NCBI GenBank assembly: GCA_016235595.1 | Contig: JACRJX010000008.1 | Span: 1 to 64,000, forward strand | DNA: 64,000 bases | DNA from: Verrucomicrobiota bacterium | GTDB lineage: Bacteria > Verrucomicrobiota > Verrucomicrobiia > CAIQCK01 | Direction: 5' to 3' | Shown: piece after piece, positions 1-8,730 of the stretch | Numbering within the stretch: position 1 is the first letter of the stretch | Layout: the number at the start of each line of letters is the position of its first letter | The notes under the pieces: model-generated | The model's input: the letters and a program-made list of their open reading frames with translations, nothing else | Told to the model about the DNA's origin: nothing | Database searches by the model: none | Position numbers and translations under genes: made by a program

Positions 1-630
1 ACGGCCGCGATGACGTGGTGCCGGCTCGAACGGAAAATGCGGCGCCTTGAACGAGAGATAAACGAAGAACGGCTTCTCGCGCCGCTTGCGCAGCCACTCG
101 ACCGTGAGATCGGTGAGCACGTCAGTGCTGTAGCCTTTGAACTGCCGCCGCGTGCCGTTGACGTTCAGCGTCGGATCGCCGTATTCGCCTTGGCCACGGA
201 AGCCGGCCCAGTAGTCGAACCCCTTGCGCGGCTCGTCGCTGTCGTGGCCCATGTGCCACTTGCCGAAGAAAGCGGTCTCGTAGCCCGCCGCGCGCAGATA
301 CTCCGGGAAGAAGCGGATGCCCGCTGGTTCCGGGCGCTGGTTGTCCACGACGCGGTGGTGGTGCATGTATTGGCCGGTCAGGATCGAGGCGCGGCTCGGC
401 GAACAAAGCGACGTGCTGACGAACGCGTTGCGCAAATGCGCACCTTCCTTCGCGAGCCGGTCGAGGTTTGGTGTCTCCAAGAACTTCGGCGCTTCTGGCA
501 TGAAACCGAGCCAGTCCCAACGATGATCGTCGCTGAGGATGAAAATGATGTTGCGCGGCTTCTCGGCGGCAAACGTCGTCGCAGCGAGACAAGCTGCCAC
601 GGTGAGCAACAGAAGGAATCGTGTTTTCAT
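1..630 (-). CDS. Sulfatase, secreted (C-terminus cut by window edge)
   Basis: Formylglycine-dependent sulfatase, expected to remove sulfate esters from glycans outside the cytoplasm. The ATG at 630 opens a Sec signal (residues 1-22, ending TFAA) followed by the metal-binding IFILSDDHRW (D34, D35) and the CSPSR signature with C76 as the likely formylglycine residue. An HMGHD stretch follows. About 210 residues are visible; the family usually has 450-550, so the rest lies beyond base 1. The start overlaps the stop of the upstream sulfatase by 4 nt (ATGA, 627-630), so the two are translationally coupled. The substrate is unknown. Proximity to sialidase genes makes sulfated, sialylated glycans plausible, but this is inference. 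Confidence 0.93.
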   Translation of the reverse strand, partial: MKTRFLLLLTVAACLAATTFAAEKPRNIIFILSDDHRWDWLGFMPEAPKFLETPNLDRLAKEGAHLRNAFVSTSLCSPSRASILTGQYMHHHRVVDNQRPEPAGIRFFPEYLRAAGYETAFFGKWHMGHDSDEPRKGFDYWAGFRGQGEYGDPTLNVNGTRRQFKGYSTDVLTDLTVEWLRKRREKPFFVYLSFKAPHFPFEPAPRHRGR

Positions 631-2036
631 GGCGATGGATTGGGTTTCGGTTCACGCCACCGGGCGGCGACGTCGTCGAACCACGCTTCATACTGCTTCT
701 TCATGTTCTCGACGACGGCAGGCTGTTCGGCGGCGAGGTTTTTCGTTTCGCCGGGGTCGGCGGCAAGATCGTAAAGCTCATGGCGCGGTGCGCCCTCGAT
801 GCTGCGCTCGCCGCGGCCCTGCAATCGGCACAACTCGGCGTAGCGGTCGCGGATGTGCTTCTGATTCGGCGCGTCCATGCCGCAGGGCTGTGCCAGCTTC
901 CATCGCTCCGTCACCGCGCACCATGCGTGGCCGCGCCGTGGCTGTTGGCCGCTGTCCCACTGGAAGAACAGCGTGCGCTCCGTCCAGTCAGCAACCGGGT
1001 TTCGCAGTAGCGGCAGGAAACTCCTGCCGTCGAGTTTCACCCCTGCGGGCACAGCGACGCCGCAAGCTTCCAGAATCGTCGGCATCACGTCAATGTGCGC
1101 CGTCAGCCGCGTGACCTTGACCGGACTCTTGAAACCCGCCGGCCAGCGCGTGAAACACGGTGTGCGGATGCCATTCTCATACACCGTGCCCTTCAGCCCG
1201 TGCAGACCGGCCATAAATCGGTTCGTCGGCGCGGAGCCGGAGCACGGGCCGTTGTCGGACGTGAACAGCAGCAGCGTGTTCTCTTCGAGACCGAGTTCCT
1301 TCAGCGTGGTGCGCACCTTGCCGAAGCTGTTGTCCACGCTCTTGAGCATCCCGTAGGCTTTGGAGGTCATCGGCCCCAAGCCCAGTTTGAGATAAGGCGC
1401 GGCGAGTTCCTCGTCCACCTGCAACGGTGTGTGGATGAGGTTCGCCGGCAGATAGACGAAGAACGGCTTCGCGCGGTTCTTTTTCATGAACTCGATGGCC
1501 GCATCAGTGAAGATGTCCATGCAGTAGCCGGTGCGTTTTCCCTTCGTGCCGTTGTGGACAAGCTCCGGGTCAAAATACTTCCGCATCGCCGCGCCGGGAA
1601 AACTGAGTGCCTCGTCAAACCCCTGTGCGTTCGGGCAGCGCTCCAGGTCGTCGCCAAGATGCCACTTGCCGAAGATGCCGGTCGCGTAGCCCGCGCTGCG
1701 CAGCACCTCGGCCACAGTAACCTCTGTCGGATTCATCTGGGTTGCCTTGCCAAACACGTCACAGACGCCGGTGCGGAAATTATAGCGACCGGTTATCAAC
1801 GACGCCCGCGTTGGCGAGCAGACCGGGCTAACGTGGAAATTTGACAGCTCCACCGCCTCGCGCGCGAACGCGTCGAGTTGCGGCGTCTTGACGTGCGGAT
1901 TGCCACGATAACCAAGGTCACCATAACCTTGATCGTCGGTAAGAAAGAGGACGACGTTGGGTTTCCGCTCGGCAGCCGCGTGAACGGTCGCCACAGCCAA
2001 CAAGCAGACAGCGGCAAGTCGCAGATGGCAAAGCAT
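627..2036 (-). CDS. Sulfatase, secreted, complete
   Basis: Arylsulfatase-type alkaline phosphatase superfamily protein of 469 aa. A Sec signal spans residues 1-22, followed by NVVLFLTDDQGYGD (metal ligands D34, D35) and CSPTR with C73 as formylglycine precursor. A downstream TSDNGP segment supplies further metal ligands, so the catalytic set looks complete. Cysteine in the motif means activation needs an anaerobic or FGE-type sulfatase-maturating enzyme, which is not in this window. It is the first gene of a two-sulfatase unit and is divergent from the PQQ-like gene across about 130 nt in which I see no clear promoter. Substrate cannot be assigned from sequence. Confidence 0.95.
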   Translation of the reverse strand: MLCHLRLAAVCLLAVATVHAAAERKPNVVLFLTDDQGYGDLGYRGNPHVKTPQLDAFAREAVELSNFHVSPVCSPTRASLITGRYNFRTGVCDVFGKATQMNPTEVTVAEVLRSAGYATGIFGKWHLGDDLERCPNAQGFDEALSFPGAAMRKYFDPELVHNGTKGKRTGYCMDIFTDAAIEFMKKNRAKPFFVYLPANLIHTPLQVDEELAAPYLKLGLGPMTSKAYGMLKSVDNSFGKVRTTLKELGLEENTLLLFTSDNGPCSGSAPTNRFMAGLHGLKGTVYENGIRTPCFTRWPAGFKSPVKVTRLTAHIDVMPTILEACGVAVPAGVKLDGRSFLPLLRNPVADWTERTLFFQWDSGQQPRRGHAWCAVTERWKLAQPCGMDAPNQKHIRDRYAELCRLQGRGERSIEGAPRHELYDLAADPGETKNLAAEQPAVVENMKKQYEAWFDDVAARWREPKPNPSP

Positions 2037-2165
2037 GGCCGGATTATTGCGCGAGCGGCCGAAAAGTGAAAGCCACAGTTCTGGCGATGAGAACCGCGCA
2101 CTTGCATCTGCCGTCGCTGGTGCCTAATGTGCCGAAGGTCGCTGCTAAACCGGAGCACAACAAAC

Positions 2166-3500
2166 ATGAAAACTCCGTCTCTCATTCCCAACTTCGCCTT
2201 CCGTCTCGCTTTCGTCCTTGCGCTGCTGGCGGTCGCCGCAAGCGGCGGTCCGCGCGCCGACGCGGCCAACTGGCCGTCCTGGCGCGGCGGCGTGGACGGC
2301 AGCGGTATCTCCAGCGAGAAGAACCTGCCGCTGGAATGGTCCGACACGCACAACATCCGCTGGCGTGTGAAGCTGCCCGAACGCGGCAACTCCTCCGCCG
2401 TCGTCTGGGGTGAGCGCGTGTTCGTCACGCAAGCCATCGAGGCGGAAAAGCGGCGCACGTTGATGTGCTTTCACCGCGCCGATGGCCGGTTGCTCTGGCA
2501 GCAGGGCGTCGTTTACGCGGAGCCGGAGCGGACGCAGCCAAGCAACCCCTATTGCTCCGCGTCGCCCGTGACCGACGGCGAGCGTGTGATCGCGAGTTTT
2601 GGTTCTGCCGGGCTCGTCTGCTACGACCTCGACGGGCGCGAGCTGTGGCGGCGCGACCTAGGCAAACTGGACAACATCTGGGGCAATGCTTCCTCGCCGG
2701 TGATTTTCGAGGACCTCTGCATCCACTACCACGGCCCGACCAAGAATGCGTCGCTCGTGGCGCTCGACAAGAAAACCGGCAAGACGGTCTGGAAGTTCGA
2801 TGAGCCGGCGTGGGACACCAGCGGCCGCACTGACGGTTTCAAAGAAAAACGCGACGGCGTCGTCGGCACGTGGAGCACGCCCATCGTCATTCGCGCCGGT
2901 GGACGCAACGAGTTGGTGATGACGTTTCCGCAAGAGGCGCGGGCGTTCGATCCTCGCACGGGGCGCGAGTTGTGGCGCTGCAGCGGGTTGAGCCCGCTCA
3001 TCTATGCGTCACCGATTTTTGGCGAGGGCATCGTGGTGGGAATGGGCGGCTTCTACGGCAACTCACTCGCGGTGAAGCCGGGCGGCCAGGGCGATGTAAC
3101 CGCCACGCACCGCGTGTGGCATCAGGTGCGCTCCAAAGTCGGGATCGGCTCCGGCGTGATCAAGGACGGCTATGTTTACCACGTGCAATCGTCAGGCGCG
3201 ACCACGTGTCTGAAACTGTTGACGGGCGAGCTTGTATGGGAAGAAAAGCCCCGGGGCGTGAGCAGGAAAGCCAGCAGTTGGTCGTCCATGATCCTCGCCG
3301 GCGATCGCCTCTACTACCCGAATCAAGGCGGCGACGTGGTGGTGCTCAGAGCCGGCCCGAAGTTCGAGCAACTCGCGGTGAATTCGCTGAAGGAGCCGAC
3401 GAATAGTTCGATCGCGGTCTCTGACGGCGAAATGTTCCTGCGCACAGAAACAACGCTATGGTGCATCAGCACCGCAAAGCCTGCCGCCCCGGTGCGCTAA
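2166..3500 (+). CDS. PQQ-like beta-propeller repeat protein, secreted
   Basis: A 444-aa protein with a Sec signal (about residues 1-34, ending ADA) and repeated blades of the PQQ-enzyme/BamB type, such as GRLLWQQ, GRELWRRD, GKTVWKF, GRELWRC and GELVWEE. The ATG at 2166 was chosen because it opens a clean signal peptide; the frame extends upstream to 2127 but that part is not signal-like. Such propellers are very common in Verrucomicrobia and Planctomycetes and may be scaffolds or quinoprotein-like; no catalytic Asp or Cys-Cys pair diagnostic of a PQQ dehydrogenase is evident. It ends 11 nt from the convergent nanA stop. Function unknown beyond the fold. Confidence 0.9.
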   Translation: MKTPSLIPNFAFRLAFVLALLAVAASGGPRADAANWPSWRGGVDGSGISSEKNLPLEWSDTHNIRWRVKLPERGNSSAVVWGERVFVTQAIEAEKRRTLMCFHRADGRLLWQQGVVYAEPERTQPSNPYCSASPVTDGERVIASFGSAGLVCYDLDGRELWRRDLGKLDNIWGNASSPVIFEDLCIHYHGPTKNASLVALDKKTGKTVWKFDEPAWDTSGRTDGFKEKRDGVVGTWSTPIVIRAGGRNELVMTFPQEARAFDPRTGRELWRCSGLSPLIYASPIFGEGIVVGMGGFYGNSLAVKPGGQGDVTATHRVWHQVRSKVGIGSGVIKDGYVYHVQSSGATTCLKLLTGELVWEEKPRGVSRKASSWSSMILAGDRLYYPNQGGDVVVLRAGPKFEQLAVNSLKEPTNSSIAVSDGEMFLRTETTLWCISTAKPAAPVR

Positions 3501-3511
3501 GTCCGAGCGAT

Positions 3512-4441
3512 TCAGGCCGCCTGGGGCCGAATCCACTCGAAGAACCCGATCCGTTCAAGATCGCCGCGGAGCTTCGCGGATTGCTCAGGCGTCAGGCTTC
3601 CGTTTGGAAGCCGCGCCGGGCCGACGTTCACGCCGAGCATCGCCATCACGGCCTTGGCGGCTCCCATGAAACCGTAGTTGACGAGGACTTGAACCATCTG
3701 CACGGAGCGGAACTGTTCGCGCCGCGCCGTGTCGAGGTCACCGCGCTCGAACGCCGCAATAAGCCGATGGTAAATCGGCGCAGCGAAGTTATAGGTGCTG
3801 CCCACCGCGCCGCGCGCGCCCATCGACAGAGCCGCCAGCAGCATCTCATCGAAGCCGAAGGCCACGTCGAGCGTGCCGCCCGCCGCGCGAAGGCACAGCT
3901 GGTATTCCATCAGGTTGTTGCTGGTAAACTTCAGCCCGGCGAGGTTTGGAATGCGTTGCGCTCCCTTCTCCAGGAACTCCGACGCCGACAGTGCGACGCC
4001 GGTGAATGACGGGATTTCGTAGTAGTAGAACGGCAGCGCCGGCGCAGCTGACGCGATCTCCGCCATGCAATCCACCAGCAGGTCCACGCTGCGCGGCTTG
4101 AAGTAGCTGGGCGCCACTGCGGCGATGGCCGTCGCCTTGAGTTGCTGGGCCTGCGCGGCCAGCGCGCGGCCATCCGCGAGGCAGTTGGCACCGGCATGAA
4201 CGACGACCCGCAGCGCCGTGCCGCGCGCGACCTCGCTCCAACGTTGCGTGAGGGCGCGGCGTTCGTCGAGCGTGAGCGAGTGCATCTCGCCCGTGGTGCC
4301 GCCGATGAAAGCGATGGTGACACCGTTGGCCAGAAGGAGGGCCGCCTGTTTTTCGACAATGGGAAGATTGAGCGAGCCGTCCGCAGCAAACGGCGTGTGC
4401 GGCGCGGCAATGAGACCGTGAAGTGGTGTGGTTGTTTTCAT
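3512..4441 (-). CDS. nanA: N-acetylneuraminate lyase (sialic acid aldolase)
   Basis: Class I aldolase of the DapA/NanA family, 309 aa, cleaving N-acetylneuraminate to N-acetylmannosamine and pyruvate. It has GGTTGE (47-52) binding the pyruvate carboxylate, the catalytic Tyr in YYYEIP (Y141) and the Schiff-base Lys in GLKFTS (K171). The NanA rather than DapA assignment rests on the YxIP context and on a C-terminal half resembling E. coli NanA (FGFDEMLLAALSMGARGAVGSTYN). It has no signal, so acts in the cytoplasm. It is separated from the main sialidase operon by the CPBP gene on the opposite strand, but context (NanM, sialidases, MFS) supports sialic acid catabolism. nanE and nanK are not in the window. 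Confidence 0.9.
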   Translation of the reverse strand: MKTTTPLHGLIAAPHTPFAADGSLNLPIVEKQAALLLANGVTIAFIGGTTGEMHSLTLDERRALTQRWSEVARGTALRVVVHAGANCLADGRALAAQAQQLKATAIAAVAPSYFKPRSVDLLVDCMAEIASAAPALPFYYYEIPSFTGVALSASEFLEKGAQRIPNLAGLKFTSNNLMEYQLCLRAAGGTLDVAFGFDEMLLAALSMGARGAVGSTYNFAAPIYHRLIAAFERGDLDTARREQFRSVQMVQVLVNYGFMGAAKAVMAMLGVNVGPARLPNGSLTPEQSAKLRGDLERIGFFEWIRPQAA

Positions 4442-4552
4442 AAAAAGGTGTGAGCATTGTGACGGAGTACCCGCGGATCGTCAACTATCGCAACGCGGCT
4501 TGTAATTGGCGCCGGACCGTGAAAAGCTGCGAGTCGAGCCCGAACATCACTC

Positions 4553-5404
4553 ATGGAACAGGCGAAAAGATTTCCAGGTTTTGGCCAGACGCTGCTGATG
4601 ATGCTGGCGACCGTCATCCTCATTCTCGGTCTGAGCATCCCGGCGGCGGTGGTTTGCATCCTGTTCAAGATAAGGCTGGAGGAAAACCCGGGGCTGATGG
4701 GCTGCATCAATCTCGTGGCGTTTGGCGCAATCCTCACTTTAGGCGTCCTCCTCGCAAAGGCGCCGCTGCGCGAGGTGTTCCCCATGCAGCCGGTGCGACC
4801 CGCACTGGCGCTGCCGCTGATTCTGTCGGTGCTCGGCGCGGCCATCGTGCTCTCGGAAGCGGACAATTGGATGCATAGCGTGCTGCCGATGCCGCAATGG
4901 CTTGCGAAACTCTTCACCGACCTGATCACGGCCAAGAACAGTTTCTGGGGATCGCTCTTCACCCTGTCGGTCGTTGCGCCAGTGACCGAGGAGATGTTCT
5001 TTCGCGGATTGGTCATGCGTGGTTTCCTGAGCCGATACTCCGTGTGCACCTCGGTGCTGGTGTCGTCGATTTTGTTCGGAATCATTCATCTCAATCCCTG
5101 GCAGTTGACGTCCGCCACCATGCTGGGGTTGCTGTTCGGCTGGTGGTTTGTGCGGACGCGATCGCTGTTGCCGTGTCTGGCCGGCCACGCATTGATCAAC
5201 AGCACCGTGTTATTTGCTCGATTCCTGCCCGTGCGCATCTCCGGCTTCAATGCCGGCTCGCCGCTTGACGCGACGGTGGAATTTCAGCCGATGTGGTTCG
5301 ATCTCCTCGGCCTGGCGCTGCTTGTCGCAGGCGTGTGGCTCTTTGCCGCGTGGAGCCGCAATCCGTCCGTCGAAAACACCGCGTCAGCCGCGCAGGTCGT
5401 TTGA
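4553..5404 (+). CDS. CPBP-family intramembrane metalloprotease
   Basis: A 283-aa polytopic membrane protein of the CPBP (Abi/CAAX protease and bacteriocin-processing) family. The hallmark motifs are present: EExxxR (E146, E147, R151 in TEEMFFRG), a conserved FxxxH (H179 in FGIIHLNP) and GHALIN (H212), which together form the metal site. Around seven hydrophobic segments are visible. The gene sits alone on the plus strand between nanA and the MFS gene, and its 3' end overlaps the MFS 3' end convergently by 21 nt. The substrate is unknown and there is no sign that it belongs to the sialic acid pathway. Confidence 0.9.
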   Translation: MEQAKRFPGFGQTLLMMLATVILILGLSIPAAVVCILFKIRLEENPGLMGCINLVAFGAILTLGVLLAKAPLREVFPMQPVRPALALPLILSVLGAAIVLSEADNWMHSVLPMPQWLAKLFTDLITAKNSFWGSLFTLSVVAPVTEEMFFRGLVMRGFLSRYSVCTSVLVSSILFGIIHLNPWQLTSATMLGLLFGWWFVRTRSLLPCLAGHALINSTVLFARFLPVRISGFNAGSPLDATVEFQPMWFDLLGLALLVAGVWLFAAWSRNPSVENTASAAQVV

Positions 5405-6664
5405 GACGGAGGCGGTGTTCGCGGCAGCGGCGCGTTCCTCCATGTTCTTCGGCCGGATGAACAACACCGCGGCGGCGGAAAGCGCGGAGACGACGGCACA
5501 GAGCGCGAACGCGACAGAGAACGAAATGCCCTCGTCGCGCATCCAGCCGAGCACAACCGTCGCGCCTGCGCCGACGCTGATGCTGACCATGTTCATGAAG
5601 CCGTAGCCGGTGGCGCGATGTTCCGGCCGCGCAATCTGGCAGAGAATCGGCATATTGTTGCAGTCGAAAAATCCCCAGCCGAGGCCAAAGAGGATCATGA
5701 ACACAATGGCCGCGCCGATGTTCCACGCGTAGCCAAGTCCAAGCAGCGCGGGCACGCACAGCGCCATGCCGACGGCGCTGGTGTAGATGCGCCCGCGGTC
5801 CGTTGCCCGCATCCAATAGTCGGCCAGCACGCCGCCGAACAACACGCCGGCAAACGACGCAATCTGGATGTAGCCCGTGGCCGAGAGTCCGGCAGGGCCT
5901 TCCTTCAGCTTGAATGTGTCGGCCAAGAACGTCGGCAGCCAGTTCTTCGTGACCCATCCGCCGATGGCCGGCAGCGTGAAATACATCACCAGAATCCAGA
6001 ACGCCGGCTGGGTCCACAACGCACGGACCGTGTCGCCGATGGTGATGTGCGATTTGCCCCGCCGAGCCTCGCCGCTCGCGGAAGGCGCATCTTTCAGCGC
6101 CAGCATCAGCACCACTGCATAGGCCACACCCGCCGCGCCGAACCACGTGAAACAGTTCCGCCAACTGCTCATCTGTGCGATGTAGCCGCCGATGCCGCCG
6201 AGCGCCATGCCCGTATAGATGCCCGTCTGGTGGATGCCCACCGCCCGCGCCCGCGTGCCGCCGGGATGAAAGTCCGCAATGAGCGCCAGCGCCGCCGGGA
6301 TATAGAACGCTTCGCTAATGCCCATCAGCGCGCGGTAGAATTTCATCTCGCCGTAGGTGTTTGCGTGACCAGTGAGCCACGTCACCGCCGACCAGACAAA
6401 CAAGCTGCCAATGACCGTCCAGCGGCGATTGAACCTGTCCGCCACGAACCCGCCGATGGGGCTGAGCAGCGCGTAGATCCACATGAAAATCGCCATCAGC
6501 ACGCCGAACTGCGCGTCGGTGGCAATGCTGGGGATGTCGGCTCGAATCGAAGCGCGGATGGTCGAGACCATCTGCCGGTCGAGATAATTCAACATCGCCA
6601 CGGGCCAAAGCAGCGCGACGGCGGCCCAGGCGTAGCTGGTGGTTCTGGAAGCAATCGAGTTCAC
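5384..6664 (-). CDS. MFS transporter (ACS-like), probable sialic acid or acidic sugar uptake
   Basis: A 426-aa major facilitator with about 12 hydrophobic segments. The first begins LLWPVAMLNYLDRQMVS, typical of the anion:cation symporter branch (hexuronate/sialate-type). The cytoplasmic loop signature between TM2 and TM3 reads GGFVADRFNRRW. It follows the NanM-like gene with only 7 nt between them and is the last gene of the long operon. Position next to NanM and close to NanA suggests import of N-acetylneuraminate or a related acid; this is inference, because MFS substrate cannot be read from sequence. Confidence 0.88.
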   Translation of the reverse strand: MNSIASRTTSYAWAAVALLWPVAMLNYLDRQMVSTIRASIRADIPSIATDAQFGVLMAIFMWIYALLSPIGGFVADRFNRRWTVIGSLFVWSAVTWLTGHANTYGEMKFYRALMGISEAFYIPAALALIADFHPGGTRARAVGIHQTGIYTGMALGGIGGYIAQMSSWRNCFTWFGAAGVAYAVVLMLALKDAPSASGEARRGKSHITIGDTVRALWTQPAFWILVMYFTLPAIGGWVTKNWLPTFLADTFKLKEGPAGLSATGYIQIASFAGVLFGGVLADYWMRATDRGRIYTSAVGMALCVPALLGLGYAWNIGAAIVFMILFGLGWGFFDCNNMPILCQIARPEHRATGYGFMNMVSISVGAGATVVLGWMRDEGISFSVAFALCAVVSALSAAAVLFIRPKNMEERAAAANTASVSNDLRG

Positions 6665-6671
6665 GCGAAGC

Positions 6672-7766
6672 TCAGTGTGGACGAGCCGGCTGAAAAGTCC
6701 AGACTTCCGGTGAACGCACGCCGGGCCTCGCTTCGCCGCCGGGGATGACGACGCGACCGTTCCACTCGACGGCCGTGGTGGTCACAAGCGAGAACGGCAC
6801 CTGGCCGGAGACCTTCCACGCGTCGCCTTTGGGATCGTAAGCAAGAACGTCGCGCGGAAAACCTTTGTGCGCGGTTGGCGGTGTGTTGACCTGCGCGCCA
6901 TCGTCGCCGCCGATGACGAGCAGTCTGCCGTTGAGGACAGACGCAGGCGACGGCGCAGCCACGGAGACGCGCGGCAGGTCGGCGACACGATGCCAACCCT
7001 GGCCCGGCGTGTAGCGATAGGCGTCGCGCAGCCACTCGCGCACCGGCTTGCCGTCCGCTCCCGCACCCAACGCTGCGCCGCTGAACAGAAAGAACGAACC
7101 CTCGCACACACCAGCCGTTGCCAGCATCCGCCCGCGGCCAGGCCACGGCTCCAACTCACGCCAACCCGCCCCTGCGTTCCCGAGATCAAGCGCCCAAAAC
7201 GTCTTCAAGACCGTCGTTGCATCCGGCGTCGCGATGCCGCCCGCGACGTAAATCGTGCGGCCCAGCAATGCGCCGCACATGTTCGCGCACGGCCTTGGCA
7301 GCGGCGGGAGCGAGGTGGTGGTGAGCTTGCCGTCGCGCCAGCTCAGCAGGAACACATCGGCGTGATGTCCTTGCGCGCTGCTGCTGCCGATGCAAACGAG
7401 GCCATCCTTCGTGGTCACGGACACACCATACCCGAGCGGGTGCGGCAGTTTGCCGGCGAGCCGCCACGCGCCATCCGGTGTCTCCAGCGCGAAGACCGAG
7501 TCATACCAGACCTTCGTGCCGCCCTCCCACGGACGCTTGTCGGGAAAGTTTGCGCCGCCTGCAACCACCAGCGCGCCGCCGCTGACACCGGCAAATGAAC
7601 CGGCGAAACCTTCACGGTCGGGAATGGGCGGCAAGGGGTTCCATCGAAATGATGATGTCATGGATTCAAAACCTCCGGCAAAACACGCGGTCGCAGCGGC
7701 CCACACGGCTGACCGCGCGAGAAAACGCGCGCCCCGCAGAGCCAGTGTTTGCGCGCGGGCAATCAT
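6672..7766 (-). CDS. nanM: Kelch-type N-acetylneuraminate epimerase (NanM-like)
   Basis: A 364-aa six-bladed Kelch propeller, close to the about 370 aa of E. coli NanM, which converts alpha- to beta-anomers of sialic acid after sialidase release. Blades carry GG pairs such as ALVVAGGANFPD, TIYVAGGIATPD, LLVIGGDDGAQ and VVIPGGEARPG; the first resembles the NanM GG-xN-FPD region. The N-terminus (residues 1-32) is hydrophobic and may be an export signal ending near ATACFAGG; a later start at MTSSFRW is an alternative. The start overlaps the stop of the 2-hydroxyacid dehydrogenase by 4 nt. The kelch fold is certain; the epimerase role rests on fold, size and neighbours. Confidence 0.82.
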   Translation of the reverse strand: MIARAQTLALRGARFLARSAVWAAATACFAGGFESMTSSFRWNPLPPIPDREGFAGSFAGVSGGALVVAGGANFPDKRPWEGGTKVWYDSVFALETPDGAWRLAGKLPHPLGYGVSVTTKDGLVCIGSSSAQGHHADVFLLSWRDGKLTTTSLPPLPRPCANMCGALLGRTIYVAGGIATPDATTVLKTFWALDLGNAGAGWRELEPWPGRGRMLATAGVCEGSFFLFSGAALGAGADGKPVREWLRDAYRYTPGQGWHRVADLPRVSVAAPSPASVLNGRLLVIGGDDGAQVNTPPTAHKGFPRDVLAYDPKGDAWKVSGQVPFSLVTTTAVEWNGRVVIPGGEARPGVRSPEVWTFQPARPH

Positions 7767-8725
7767 CGCGCGGCATTCACCACGTTTTGCGGCTGTCCAC
7801 GCAGCCAGGCGCAGACGTTGTCCGCAGCGACCTTCATGAGCCGCGCGCGGGCGTCGCGCGTCGCCCAGGCAATGTGCGGAGTGATGATGCAGTTCTTCGC
7901 GCGCTGAAGTGGATTGTCCGCCGGTGGCGGCTCGACCGAGAGTACGTCGAGGCCGGCGCCCGCAAGGCGGTCGTGGTTGAGTGCGTCGGCGAGGTCCGCG
8001 TCGTTTACCAGGCCGCCGCGCGCGGTGTTGATGAGGAACGCCGTCCGCTTCATTTGCGCCAGCCGCGCGGCGTTGATGAGCTCCCGGGTCTCCGCCGTGA
8101 GCGGACAGTGCAGCGTGACAACGTCGCTCTCGCGGAAGAGCGTGTCGAGGTCTGTAAACTGCACCTCATCGCTGCCGCAGCGTGTGGCGTTGGCGTCAAA
8201 CGCCAGCACCTTCATTCCAAACGCGCGGCCAATGCGACCCACCGTCTGGCCGATTCGCCCGAAGCCAACGATGCCGAGCGTGCGTCCGTGCAATTCCACA
8301 AGCGGGACATCCCAGTAACAGAAGTCCTGCGACGACGTCCAGCGCCCCTCGCGCACTGTCTGCGCGTGATGGCCGACATGATTGGTCAGTTCCAGCAGCA
8401 GCGCGAACGCCGCCTGTGCGACGTTGGCCGTGCCGTATTCGGGCACATTGCAGACGGGGATGCCCCGTTCGCGCGCGGCCGCGATGTCCACCACGTTGTA
8501 ACCGGTGGCCAGCACGCCGATGTAGCGCAACTGCGGCAGTGCGGCAATGACGGGGCGGTCGAGGATGGTTTTGTTGGTCAGGACGATCCCGGCGTCCCGC
8601 GCCCGCTCCACCGTCAGCGCCGCAGGCGTGCGGTCGTGAGTCTCAAACTCTCCGAGCGACTTGAATTGCTCCCAGCTCAGGTCACCCGGATTCAGAGTGT
8701 AGCCGTCCAGAACGACGATCTTCAT
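7763..8725 (-). CDS. D-2-hydroxyacid dehydrogenase, NAD-dependent
   Basis: A 320-aa cytoplasmic D-isomer-specific 2-hydroxyacid dehydrogenase, most like the glycerate dehydrogenase/hydroxypyruvate reductase branch. The Rossmann motif GFGRIG is at 154-159; catalytic Arg236 (TARGG), Glu265 (SVEPP) and His284 (TPHIAW) are all present. I chose the ATG at 8725 (MKIVVLDGY), 5 nt after the RraA-like stop; an in-frame ATG at 8737 overlaps that stop. The open frame continues far upstream, but that is antisense-style read-through over the RraA gene. Its place in a sialic acid operon is unusual: canonical nan pathways have no such step, so it may act on a 2-oxo or 2-hydroxy acid from modified nonulosonic acids or oxidised products. 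Confidence 0.88.
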   Translation of the reverse strand: MKIVVLDGYTLNPGDLSWEQFKSLGEFETHDRTPAALTVERARDAGIVLTNKTILDRPVIAALPQLRYIGVLATGYNVVDIAAARERGIPVCNVPEYGTANVAQAAFALLLELTNHVGHHAQTVREGRWTSSQDFCYWDVPLVELHGRTLGIVGFGRIGQTVGRIGRAFGMKVLAFDANATRCGSDEVQFTDLDTLFRESDVVTLHCPLTAETRELINAARLAQMKRTAFLINTARGGLVNDADLADALNHDRLAGAGLDVLSVEPPPADNPLQRAKNCIITPHIAWATRDARARLMKVAADNVCAWLRGQPQNVVNAAR

Positions 8726-8730
8726 GCTGC